DNA from: Planctomycetota bacterium
GTDB taxonomy: Bacteria > Planctomycetota > UBA8108 > UBA1146
DNA: 41,338 nucleotides
Reading direction: 5' to 3'
NCBI GenBank assembly: GCA_012960845.1
Contig: DUAN01000026.1
Span: 1 to 41,338, forward strand
Each line of letters opens with the position of its first letter. The stretch's first letter is position 1. Below the pieces are notes generated by a model. That model was not told where the DNA came from. It did not search any database and saw only the letters and a program-made list of their open reading frames with translations. The translations under genes were made by a program, and so were the position numbers. Positions 26,358 to 36,300 of the stretch are shown here, one piece after another.

Positions 26358-27584
26358 ATGTCAGAAAAAAATCACCCCTGGGATCAATCGATGCCCAAGG
26401 ATCAATTCAGCAGGATGAAAGAGATCCTCTCGGCACCGAGCCCCATCGGTCTCGAAGCAGCGATGACCGAGGGAGTACTGGCTCCGATGCTGGAGCAGTT
26501 CATCCCTGACAGCTGGAAGATCCACCGGTTCCGCGGCAATGCTGGAATCGTTGTCGACACGATGCCCGATGCTCCCGAGGGAACCCTGACGGTGATGGCG
26601 ATCGGGCACGCCGACAAGATCCGCATGCAAGTTCGTAGCATCGGCGACGACGGAAAGATCTGGATCAACAGCGATTCATTTCTTCCCACCACCCTGATCG
26701 GACACGAGGTCACCCTGTTTTCGGAAAACCCCGAAAAACCTGGGGAGTTCCGGAGCATTTCTGGTGGGACCGTGGAAGCCCTCGGTGCCATCCACTTCGC
26801 TGAACCGGCAATGCGCGATGGTTCCAAGGGGATCAAACCGACGCAGATCTATCTCGAACTGCAACTCAGTGGTGAAGAACGAAAGAAGCAGGTTGAATCA
26901 CTGGGAATTCGAGCCGGCGATCCACTGCTTCTCGATCGACCGATTCGCCCAGGGTTTGGGCCTGACAGTTTCGTCGGCGCTTACCTGGACAATGGTCTCG
27001 GCTGCTTCGTGGTCGAGGAAGCGGCGCGGATCCTCGCAGCGGGAGATGCACTGAAGAATGTGCGCTACCTCGGGGCATTCGCCGCCTACGAAGAGATCGG
27101 CCGCTTCGGCAGTCGCGTCATGGCAGGTGTGATGAAACCAGATGTCATCATCGGTGTCGATGTCAATCACGACTACGAAGCTGCTCCAGGGATCGGAGAT
27201 CGCCGTTACGCTCCCCTCAAGATGGGCAGTGGAATGACACTAGCGGTGGGTGCCATCGTCAGCGCTGGACTCAACGCCATCATCCAGGATGCTTGCCAGG
27301 CGCAGGAGATCCCGTACCAGGTCGATGTCTGCGGAAGAGATACAGGCACCGACGCCATGGCTGGTGTTCTGGCCAGTGTCGATTGCGCTGCGACTAGCAT
27401 CGGGTTTCCCATTCGCAACATGCACACCATCTCGGAGAGTGCTCACACCGCAGATGTCATCGCAGCCGTTCACGCACTGGTAGCCACATTGAGAAGAATG
27501 GATGAGCAGGGAACCACCTCTGCAGATCTGTGCAACGCTCATCCTCGTCTCGATGGAATCGAGTCACTCTCCCACGGATCCTGA
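26358..27584 (+). CDS. M42 family metallopeptidase (glutamyl aminopeptidase/endoglucanase-like)
   Basis: 'ILSAPSPIGLEAAM', 'MAIGHADKI', 'GAYLDNGLGCFVVEEAARIL', 'AAYEEIGRFGSR', 'IIGVDVNHDYEAAPGI', 'GRDTGTDAMAGVLASVDCAATSIGFPIRNMHTISESAH'. Confidence 0.88.
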   Translation: MSEKNHPWDQSMPKDQFSRMKEILSAPSPIGLEAAMTEGVLAPMLEQFIPDSWKIHRFRGNAGIVVDTMPDAPEGTLTVMAIGHADKIRMQVRSIGDDGKIWINSDSFLPTTLIGHEVTLFSENPEKPGEFRSISGGTVEALGAIHFAEPAMRDGSKGIKPTQIYLELQLSGEERKKQVESLGIRAGDPLLLDRPIRPGFGPDSFVGAYLDNGLGCFVVEEAARILAAGDALKNVRYLGAFAAYEEIGRFGSRVMAGVMKPDVIIGVDVNHDYEAAPGIGDRRYAPLKMGSGMTLAVGAIVSAGLNAIIQDACQAQEIPYQVDVCGRDTGTDAMAGVLASVDCAATSIGFPIRNMHTISESAHTADVIAAVHALVATLRRMDEQGTTSADLCNAHPRLDGIESLSHGS

Positions 27585-27601
27585 GAACTCATCGGAGGTC
27601 G

Positions 27602-28894
27602 ATGTCGGTCACCTGGCTACTATTGTCAGTCCTCTCCGTGAGCCCTCTTGCGGGCCAAGACGACTCCATCCTCGAGTTACGCCCGCAGGAGTTGCTGCAA
27701 GAACTCGATCACCCAGATCGCTGGCGCTGGATTCCAGAGCAACGGATGCCTCCGGGCAACCTCTTCGAAAGAGTACTGATCACCTCCTTCATCACTCCGG
27801 TGGTCTTCTTCCAGGGAGATGTCGGGGCCGGAGGTGGGGCCGGAATCACCGACCTCGACTTCCTCAACAAGCGGCGCAGCCAGTTCGCCAGCATCTGGGC
27901 CACCTACACTTCTGAAGGCCAGCGACGCTTCTCCCTCTCCTGGGGAAAGTGGCTCTCTCATCTCGATGTACCCGGTAGAGGCGCACTCCAGGGAGATCGC
28001 GATTACATGGGCTTTTCGGTCCAGCACTCGAAAACCTTGACCTCTCGCTTCTTCGGCCTGGGCCCCGAGACCACGCTTCGCGATGAGGCGTCCTATTCAC
28101 GGAAAACCAGCTCCGTTCAGTTCGATGTCCAGAAATCATTTCCCCTGGAAGGGGGTGACTGGGTCTGGAATCTCACCGGTACTCTGCAGGCAGACGACCT
28201 CGACAGCGGCAAGGTGACTGGAGCGTTCGACGTCCTGGACAAGCATCCACAACTGTTTGTCGAAGGAGATTCTTTCGATGCCTTGTGGGTCCATGCAGGA
28301 CTTCGCCACGATACGCGCGACGCACAACACCTCCCCTACCAGGGTCATTCGATCGGCGTTTCGATCACCGCCGTTCCTCTGGTTCAAGATCGCAATGGTG
28401 GTGCGATCGCTTCATTGATGGCCAGCTGGATCCGTCCGGTCACACCGCTCTTCCACGATGGCGGTGATACGACCCTCAATCATCCTCCGATCGATTCCTG
28501 TGCCGCATATTGTTCTCTTTCCAGCACCATCGGCGATGTCCCCTTCTGGGCCCTTCCGACTCTCGGGGGCGATCACTTCATCCGTGGAACGATTCGCGGG
28601 CGCTGGCGTGATCGTTGCGCCTGGGCGACCGGTGCCGAATGGCGACCATGGATACTGAAGGATGGCTTCCCACTCGTATGGAATCTGCAAGTCGAGAGAG
28701 CAGGCCTCGCTCTCTTTGCCGATGCGGGGGCGGTGGCCCCGGAGATGGGGGCGCTATTCGATTCTGCGGTTCATTCTTCCGTGGGAGTGGGATTACGAGC
28801 GACCTTCGAGAGACAGGCGCTCTTTCGCGCGGATATCGGCTGGTCCGATGAGGGCGACACCAATCTATCCATCTCTTACGGGCTTCCCTTCTAG
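27602..28894 (+). CDS. Putative outer-membrane beta-barrel protein (BamA/surface-antigen-like)
   Basis: ATG 27602 preceded by GGAGG; signal peptide; alternating amphipathic strands, 'LGPETTLRDEASYSRKTSSVQFDVQKSF', 'LRHDTRDAQHLPYQGHSIGVSITAV', 'LGGDHFIRGTIRGRWRDRCAWATGAEWR', C-terminal aromatic residue (YGLPF). Confidence 0.75.
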   Translation: MSVTWLLLSVLSVSPLAGQDDSILELRPQELLQELDHPDRWRWIPEQRMPPGNLFERVLITSFITPVVFFQGDVGAGGGAGITDLDFLNKRRSQFASIWATYTSEGQRRFSLSWGKWLSHLDVPGRGALQGDRDYMGFSVQHSKTLTSRFFGLGPETTLRDEASYSRKTSSVQFDVQKSFPLEGGDWVWNLTGTLQADDLDSGKVTGAFDVLDKHPQLFVEGDSFDALWVHAGLRHDTRDAQHLPYQGHSIGVSITAVPLVQDRNGGAIASLMASWIRPVTPLFHDGGDTTLNHPPIDSCAAYCSLSSTIGDVPFWALPTLGGDHFIRGTIRGRWRDRCAWATGAEWRPWILKDGFPLVWNLQVERAGLALFADAGAVAPEMGALFDSAVHSSVGVGLRATFERQALFRADIGWSDEGDTNLSISYGLPF

Positions 28895-28916
28895 AAGCCC
28901 GCATCAGCGCACTGAT
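28879..28916. terminator. Tandem hairpins between convergent genes, possible bidirectional terminator
   Basis: Stem CGGGCTTC(28879-28886)/GAAGCCCG(28894-28901) with 7-nt loop, then ATCAG(28903-28907)/CTGAT(28912-28916). No long U tract (only a short TTT follows on +). Confidence 0.4.
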
Positions 28917-28922
28917 TTAGCA

Positions 28923-29558
28923 TCAGAGTTGTGCTGGAAATGAACTCTCGTCCCAGTCTCCGGGAGGAGTACTGCTGGCGACCATCATCGAATACACATC
29001 ATCTCGGATCAGGTGAGCCCCAAACATTTCCATGTGAGGAGTTTGTTGCTGACAATCGAGTGCGCTGAATCCGAGAGCGTGAAGGTGCTCGATGAGAGCC
29101 ACGATACACATCTTTCCCGCTCCGGTTTCGAGGTGAAACATGCTTTCCCCGGCAAAAATCCCCCCGACCGCCAGCCCGTACATACCGCCGACCAGACGAC
29201 CACTTTCATCCCATGCTTCAACGGAATGAGCCAAGCCCAGAGAATGCAACTGGCGAAATAGCAGCTCGATGTCGTGGGAGATCCAGGTCTCGTGTCGCGC
29301 AGCACATCCTTCGATCACCGCTCCGAAGGCCACATCCGTCGAAAATCGCAACTTCGACTTCCGGATGGAGCGCTGCAAGGAGCGCGGAATCCGGTAGGTA
29401 TCCCAGGTGATCAGTGCCCGCTCGGAGGGCCGAACCCAGAAGATCTTTCCATCGCGGTGGTCCGCCATCGGAAAACAGCGTTCCATGTAGGCACGAAGTA
29501 CCCTCGCCGGACTGACCGGAATGCCATCTTCGTCTCGAATTCTCTCTATCGGGCGCAC
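28923..29558 (-). CDS. aat: Leucyl/phenylalanyl-tRNA--protein transferase
   Basis: 'RAYMERCFPMADHRDGKIFWVRPSERALI', 'FSTDVAFGAVIEGCA', 'TWISHDIELLFRQLHSLGLAHSVEAWDESGRLVGGMYGLAVGGIFAGESMFH', 'DCQQQTPHMEMFGAHLI'. GTG at 29558 preceded by AGGAGGATCAA. The ORF-track start 29678 is over-extended. Confidence 0.92.
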   Translation of the reverse strand: MRPIERIRDEDGIPVSPARVLRAYMERCFPMADHRDGKIFWVRPSERALITWDTYRIPRSLQRSIRKSKLRFSTDVAFGAVIEGCAARHETWISHDIELLFRQLHSLGLAHSVEAWDESGRLVGGMYGLAVGGIFAGESMFHLETGAGKMCIVALIEHLHALGFSALDCQQQTPHMEMFGAHLIRDDVYSMMVASSTPPGDWDESSFPAQL

Positions 29559-29648
29559 TTGATCCTCCTGCTGGTCGGATTGTACCGTATTGTGGTTCGC
29601 ACTTCTCGCCTGGAATATTACAGACTGCAAGATGCCGGAGAACTGGCC

Positions 29649-30236
29649 ATGATGGATGACACAGCGGAGCCACAGCACTCGTTGCCATCCGATGCCACTT
29701 CTTCATCGGGACAGATCTTCAGTCTCGGATATGGCCATCGATCGATCGAAGTACTGGTCGAAATCCTACGCCACTATCAAATCTGCTGGATCATCGATGT
29801 CCGCAGCCAACCCAGATCGAGGCGAATCGAATTTTGTCGGAGTGCCATCGAATCTCACCTCAGTGAAGCAGAGATCGGCTACCTGTTTCTGGGTCATCAA
29901 CTGGGCGGAAGGACCAGCGTCGAAAGACTCCTCGATGGCGAGGGGACTCCTGATTATGACCTGATCGAACTGACCGGACCGTTTCAGGAGGGTCTGGAGC
30001 GGCTCAAGAAAGGCTACTTCGACGGCCATCGGATGGCTCTGATGTGTGGTGAACTGGACGCAGATAGATGCCATCGCAGCCGATTGATCGGACGAGCATT
30101 GCTGCGAAATTCCATCGATGTGTTACATATCGGCGCCGATGCAGAAGTTCTGACTCGGCAATCCCGTTCGATCCTCAAACCACCACCGCCTACCGATGAC
30201 CTGCCGGATCCATCACCCCTCTTTACCCATCGATGA
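29649..30236 (+). CDS. DUF488 domain-containing protein
   Basis: 'FSLGYGHRSIEVLVEILRHYQICWIIDVRSQPRSRRIEF', 'YLFLGHQLGGR', 'ALMCGELDADRCHRSRLIGRALL'. ATG 29649 chosen; the upstream extension to 29274 is antisense to aat. Confidence 0.87.
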   Translation: MMDDTAEPQHSLPSDATSSSGQIFSLGYGHRSIEVLVEILRHYQICWIIDVRSQPRSRRIEFCRSAIESHLSEAEIGYLFLGHQLGGRTSVERLLDGEGTPDYDLIELTGPFQEGLERLKKGYFDGHRMALMCGELDADRCHRSRLIGRALLRNSIDVLHIGADAEVLTRQSRSILKPPPPTDDLPDPSPLFTHR

Positions 30237-30295
30237 TCCCGAATCTGTCCGCCAGTTCAGCTCCATCGCATCGATCATCTCCCCTTGCTCTCGCG

Positions 30296-33200
30296 CTAGC
30301 TTGAGGCTGCGCGGCTCCTGGCGCTGGCCACCATCTTCTTCATCTGCACGCCAAGATCATCGAAGAGCGTGTAGAAGAGTGGCACGGCGATCAGGGTGAA
30401 CAGGGTCGAAGAAGTCAATCCGCCGAGCATGACGATTCCCAGTGGTCGATAACTGGGGCCCATTCCCTCTGCCGACAGCAACACCAGTGGAAGTAAGCCG
30501 CAAATCGTAGTGCTGGCAGTCATCAGGATCGGCCGAAGTCGAATTCTCCCCGCCTGCAGCAGCGCCTCTTTTCTGGTGGCACCCTGATCCCGTTGTCGAT
30601 TGATCGCGTCGACCAGAACGATGGCATTGTTGACGACGATTCCCAGCAAGATCACGAAACCGGCGATGGCGGTGGTCGACAACGACTCTCCGGAGAACCA
30701 CAGGGTCCAGTAGGCTCCGCTGAACAGAAATGGAATGCTACAGAGGATCGAAAGAGGGAGCAGCAGTGACTCGAACAGCACTCCCATCAACGCAAAGATC
30801 AACACGATCGCCAGCGCTCCCGCCTGTGCCATGTCGGAGAGGTCAGCCTCGAACTGGTTGAGTCCACCCTCGATGGCGACTGAATATCCTTCAGGTAATC
30901 GCACCCCTTCGAGGATGGGTGCGATTCGACCCTCGATCTTCCGCAGATCTGAACCCTCCTCCAGCTCCAGTGCCAACGACAGGCTGACTTCACGATCCTC
31001 CCTGCGAATCATCGGTGGAGTTCTCGACATCTTGAGTGAAGCCACCGATCCCAGCGGAATCGAACCCCCACTGCCATTGGAGATGGGTATCCCCGGAAGT
31101 TCACCGAGGGTTGGTGTTTCGTCTTCGCTGTAAGAGATCCAGACTGGCAAGTCTTCGCCATCGATCTGTGCCTCGGGTAGTGGAGCACCTCGGAGCATCC
31201 AGCCGACGATGCTGGAGAGTCTGGTCGGAGAGATGCCAAATCTCTGTGCCTGTTCACGATCCACCTCGACCGAGATCTGATCGGAAGTCCGGGAGTCTTC
31301 TCCTCCTCGTGAGATCTCTGCGATCCCCGGCGCATCCGAAAGGAGAACTTCCAGCTGATCGGTAATCTCGGTCACTCGCCTGGCTTCCGCTCCCTTGACC
31401 ACCACTCTCAGGCGATCGGAATCTTGATTCATCTGCTGGCCACCGGAGAACTCGATGTCGACTCCCGGGAATCCAGGATCGTTACGGCGTAGTTCGGCGG
31501 TGAATCCAACCGTGTCTACCTGAGCCCCCGGAGGAAAGAAGAAAGCCAGGGTTCCACCGCTGCGACGAAACCAAGCCGCTACGTCTTCAACTTGCCACTG
31601 CTGGGCAATCTCGTGGTAGGACTGCCTCACTTTTTCCATCGTCTGGTCGGAGTCGTACAGCGAGCGAGAGTCAGGGAAGTCGACACTCAGCGCCACTCGG
31701 TGACTCGGTCCGGAAGCTGCGGACCTCACCGCCAACCACCTCAGCGGCAACGAAGAGGTCGCGAGAACCAGTAGAAGAAACCAGAAGCAAGCCAGACGCT
31801 GGTCAAGAACCCGAGACAGGAGTCGAGAATACCATTCAGTGATGGCCCACTCCGGGCGCGGAGTCGAAGGCTTCGCCGCAGAAGTGAATCTCAGCCCCAC
31901 CGGGATGAAGAGCAAGGCCACCAGCAAGCTGGCGATGATCGAATAGCAAACCGGAAGACCAAACTCACCCAGCATCAAACGAGTATTGGAGTCTCCTGAA
32001 AGAAACACCAGCGGGATGAACACGGCAACCGTGGTCAGCGTTGCCAGCGTCACCGCCAACGCCACCTCTCCCACTCCCTTACCCACCACCTCGCCGGGAT
32101 CGCTGGTCTGCGAGGAACACCTGGAAATGCTCTCCGATACCACGATGGCATTATCGATCAGCATTCCGATGCCGATGGTGAGTCCCGTCAGGGAGAGCAG
32201 ATTGAAAGTGCCGCCCTGTGCCCAGATCACCACGACCGCGATCAACAACGACAGTGGAATGGCACCGGCAACGATCAAGGTGCTGGCGATTTCACGCATG
32301 AAGAGCCACAAGATCAACACCGCGAGCAAGCCTCCCCATGCACAGGCGTCTCGCAGGCTGGTCAGGGAGTTGGAAATCACCTTCCCCTGGTTAAAGAACT
32401 CCGAGAACTCGACCCCCCTCAGTCGGGGATCCTCGCTGATCTGGCCATCCAGAATCTCGCTGATGGCACTGCACATCTCGACGGTGTTGGCATCGGACTC
32501 CTTGGAGATATCGATGATGTTGCAAAGACGTCCATTCAATCGGACCACGAAGTCCTTCATCCCGTACTTGATGCTCACGTCTGCGATATCGCCCAGCCTC
32601 AAGGAGTCGGTGACCGGGAATTGTCGGACGGATTCGAGATCATTGAAACGAGATCCGAGCCGAATCACGAACCTGCGCCCCGACTCCTCGACGGTTCCTG
32701 CGGACCCCTCAACGCTCTCTCCTCTGAGCCTGGAGATGAGCTTTTGCAGATCGATACTGTGGGCCCAGACTTCATCTGGATCCAGTTCGATACTGACCGC
32801 CTTCCCGACCAGACCACGGACTTCCACCTTGGCCACACCATCTACCGATTCGAGTCGTGGCCGTACGATGTTCTCCAGTAGTGGTTCGATGTCATCGTCA
32901 TAGGTGCTGGTCACTCCAAGCGACACGATGGGAACATCGGTCTCGAGATCGAATCTGAAGATCCGGTACTTTTCACTTCCTTCTGGAAGACTTGGTTTCA
33001 GCCTCTCCATACGATCAACGATATCTGCATAGACTTCATTGGCAGGCGCATTTCCCGAGATGGTGACGGTGATGCTGCAACCTTCACTGGTGGAAAAGCT
33101 ACGGATCTTCGAAAGACCCGGAATCGTACGTATCAGTTCCTCCGCAGGTTCGGCGATCGTCTCGGCCACCTCCAGAGGAGTCGATTCCCTGACACCAATT

Positions 33201-33352
33201 TGAACGGTGATGGTGCGATCGACGAATCCAGGTGGAAACAATTGAAGCGGTGTGGAAAGAAGGGAAATCACACCGATCACGATGACTGTCAATAACAACA
33301 TCATCACCATCACCGGACGATCGAGTAGAGATCGCCGAATCGGTGCTGTCAT
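30296..33352 (-). CDS. RND family efflux transporter permease
   Basis: 1018 aa; AcrB-type topology, 'STPLEVAETIAEPAEELIRTIPGLSKIRSFS', 'TGLTIGIGMLIDNAIVVSESISR', 'GFVILLGIVVNNAIVLVDAINRQRDQGATRKEALLQAGRIRLRPILMTASTTICGLLPL'. Confidence 0.93.
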   Translation of the reverse strand: MTAPIRRSLLDRPVMVMMLLLTVIVIGVISLLSTPLQLFPPGFVDRTITVQIGVRESTPLEVAETIAEPAEELIRTIPGLSKIRSFSTSEGCSITVTISGNAPANEVYADIVDRMERLKPSLPEGSEKYRIFRFDLETDVPIVSLGVTSTYDDDIEPLLENIVRPRLESVDGVAKVEVRGLVGKAVSIELDPDEVWAHSIDLQKLISRLRGESVEGSAGTVEESGRRFVIRLGSRFNDLESVRQFPVTDSLRLGDIADVSIKYGMKDFVVRLNGRLCNIIDISKESDANTVEMCSAISEILDGQISEDPRLRGVEFSEFFNQGKVISNSLTSLRDACAWGGLLAVLILWLFMREIASTLIVAGAIPLSLLIAVVVIWAQGGTFNLLSLTGLTIGIGMLIDNAIVVSESISRCSSQTSDPGEVVGKGVGEVALAVTLATLTTVAVFIPLVFLSGDSNTRLMLGEFGLPVCYSIIASLLVALLFIPVGLRFTSAAKPSTPRPEWAITEWYSRLLSRVLDQRLACFWFLLLVLATSSLPLRWLAVRSAASGPSHRVALSVDFPDSRSLYDSDQTMEKVRQSYHEIAQQWQVEDVAAWFRRSGGTLAFFFPPGAQVDTVGFTAELRRNDPGFPGVDIEFSGGQQMNQDSDRLRVVVKGAEARRVTEITDQLEVLLSDAPGIAEISRGGEDSRTSDQISVEVDREQAQRFGISPTRLSSIVGWMLRGAPLPEAQIDGEDLPVWISYSEDETPTLGELPGIPISNGSGGSIPLGSVASLKMSRTPPMIRREDREVSLSLALELEEGSDLRKIEGRIAPILEGVRLPEGYSVAIEGGLNQFEADLSDMAQAGALAIVLIFALMGVLFESLLLPLSILCSIPFLFSGAYWTLWFSGESLSTTAIAGFVILLGIVVNNAIVLVDAINRQRDQGATRKEALLQAGRIRLRPILMTASTTICGLLPLVLLSAEGMGPSYRPLGIVMLGGLTSSTLFTLIAVPLFYTLFDDLGVQMKKMVASARSRAASS

Positions 33353-36300
33353 TGTTGCGTCTCCGAAGTGCGTGAACCGATGTCCACCAGTGATGCAAAT
33401 ACCGGCACCACCAGCAGGGTCAGAAGGGTGCTCGCCATCAGGCCGCCGATCACCGTCAATGCCAGGGGAGCACGGATCTCGGAACCTTCTCCGCTACCAA
33501 GAATCATCGTGAGATGTTCTGTGCCAGGCAAACGAGAGAGCACTCCGGTGACCGGTATCAATGCCAGCACGGTGGTCAGGGTCGTCATCAGGATCGGCCT
33601 CAGTCGCTTGCGCCCCCCTTCGATGAGAGCATCATTCATCGTCATTCCATCGGAACGAAGTCGATTGACCTGATCGAGCAGGACGATGGCATTGTTCACC
33701 ACAATACCTGCGAGAACGATCATTCCGATCGATGTCATGACGGAGATGGGAGTGCCGGTGAGCCACAGGATGGGCACCACACCGACCACCGAGAGAGGGA
33801 TCGACAACAAGATCACCAGTGGTTGTAGCAGCGATTCGAATTGTGAGGCCATGACGACGTACACGAGAAACACCGCCAGTGCCAATGCTGCGATGAGAGA
33901 CTCCAGTGACCTCTCCATCTCCTTCTTCTGCCCCACCACCTCGACTACTACATCTTCAGGAAGATCCAGTTCAGAATTGAGATCCGCCTCGATCATCTCG
34001 GCGACCCTACCCAGGTCAAATCCTGCCATCTGAGCCGACACCACCTTCGCTCGCTGTCGCCCGATTCGAAGGATCTCCGATGGCCCCTCCTCGATGGTCC
34101 AGCTTTCCAGTAACTCCTCCAGCGGAATACTGCGGCCGCTCGGGCCCACCGCCACTCCGGTCGCAAGGATTTCTCCGATACTTGATCGATCTTCTTTCCG
34201 TAACCGAACCCGGACATCGACTTGACGCTCTTGCCTTCGCAACCGCGTCGCTACTGTTCCAACATTCTTGCTTTGCAAAGCATCCGCGATCTCGCGAGTG
34301 CTGATGCCGAGTCGAGCCAGTCGCTCTCGGTCCGGTCGCAGATGGTATTCCGGGCTCCCCGGAGCAGTCGACGGCTGAACCTCGGAGACCAATCGGCTAG
34401 CGACGAGCCGCTCGGTGATTTCTCGTTCGATCTGCTCCAGCTCAGCACTATCTGGACCCCGTATCTCAACTTCCAGAGGAGCTCTCATCGAGAAGAGATG
34501 AGGCCTCTGCACGTGGATGATGGCATCGGGAAGATCGTCAGCCAGTGGCGCTATGCTGTCGATCAGTAGCTTTTCTGCAGTCGCTACATCGGTTCCATCG
34601 ACGGCGAGCACCAGTTCGATCCGTGCGGTGTGTTCTCCTTCGGCAGACGCTTCCACATCATCACTGTCTCGCCCGATTCTTGCGACCACTCGGTCCACTC
34701 CTGGTAAGGTGGCGATGCTGCGCTCCAGTTGCCTGACCCTCTCATCGGTCACATCGAGAGGAGTCCCCACCGGCAAAGAAATCTGCACCTCGATCTCGCC
34801 CCGGGCCACTCTGGGGATCAGTTCCGATCCGAGTTGGGGAATCAACAGCCCCGCCACCACCACTGCAACTAACGCCATGATCAGGATCGACACCCTGTGA
34901 TCGAGTGCCGATCGAATCCACCTGAGGTAAATCGTCTCGGTGTGCTGGATGATCCGACTCGCCACCCGCAAGGGGCCACCCGCCAGATGTCGGGATCGTT
35001 TCGCAATCGAAAAGAAGATCCGTAACGACACCAGCAGGATCAACTGAGCCACCGAGATCATGATTGACCCCACCCCGAGTAGCAGCAGTTCAACTCGATT
35101 ATGAAGCCATAGAGCGGGTCCCATCAGAGAGAAGAAGTTGATCTTCTTCTTCTTCTGATTCTCTCCCACCTGTGGAAGTTGCTCGACCCTCTCGATCAGC
35201 AGTTCTTCCCTGATCGCTGGAGCCCGTGCTGCGAGCATCGGAACCAGGGTCAGTGAGACCACCAGTGCCGCCAGCAATGATCCGACCACGGCGACTGCCA
35301 TGTCGCCGAAGACTTGACCTGCGAGGCCTTCGACGAAGACGATGGGGAAAAACACCGCAACCGTGGTCAGGGTCGATGCCGTCACCGCACCCGCCACTTC
35401 GGCTGCCCCTTCTACCGCTCCTCGAATCGGGTCTCCTGTCTCCTTCTGTTTGCGGAAGATCGATTCGAGTACCACGATGCTGGAATCCACCAACAGGCCG
35501 ATTCCCAGGGCCAGTCCACCCAACGACATGATGTTGAGGGATGTATCGGAGATGTAGAGCGGTACAAAGGTCACCACGATCGAGCAGGGGATCGCAATCG
35601 CCACCACCAGCGTGGTCGATAGCTTGCCGAGGAACAGGTAGAGGACCAGCATAGCCAGCAGCCCTCCCACCAGCGCCGTCTGCCGTAGATCATTGATGGA
35701 CCCCTCGATGAAATCGGCCTGATCGGAGAGCAAATCGATACTTGTTCCTGGCGGCAGCCATGAAGCCACGTGATCAGGCCGGCGAATGGCTCCACCACCT
35801 TGTTGTCCGAAACTGAATCCCCCTCGGCTCTCCTCGGCGACATCTTTTCCGGCACGTTTCTCCTGCCAGAGCTGGAGTTGCCGTTGTTCCTCGGCGGTCC
35901 CGAACACTCGTTCTCGAACGCGTTTCGAAACGGAGATGATGTTGGCATCTCCCTCCTTCAACACCTCGACAAACACCGCCGGTTGACCATCGATTCGAGT
36001 GATGACTCGGTCTTCCTGAAAAGATCGACGAACTTCTGCAACATCTCCAAGCCTGACCACCGAGAGTCCCTCGCGTAGTAGCGGGATGCTGAGAATGTCA
36101 TCCGAATCGACCACTTCATTTCGTACACGAAGGATGTAGTCGACATCCCCATCTTCCAGCAATCCGCTGGCCTGATCGAAGTTCTCCTCTGCAAGTCGCC
36201 TCGAGATCAACTCGATGGAAAGGCCACGGTTTCTGACCCGCTCCTCCGAGACCTCGACCAGGATCTCCTCTTCCAGACCTCCCCGAACTCGAACTGCGGC

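Noticed and set aside
29274-29648. N-terminal extension of the DUF488 ORF
   Set aside because: Antisense to aat; the DUF488 fold starts at FSLGYGHRSIE and ATG 29649 suffices.
31986-32903. 305-aa + strand ORF antisense to the RND permease
   Set aside because: S/T/P-rich shadow frame of a clearly conserved permease; no RBS or domain signature.
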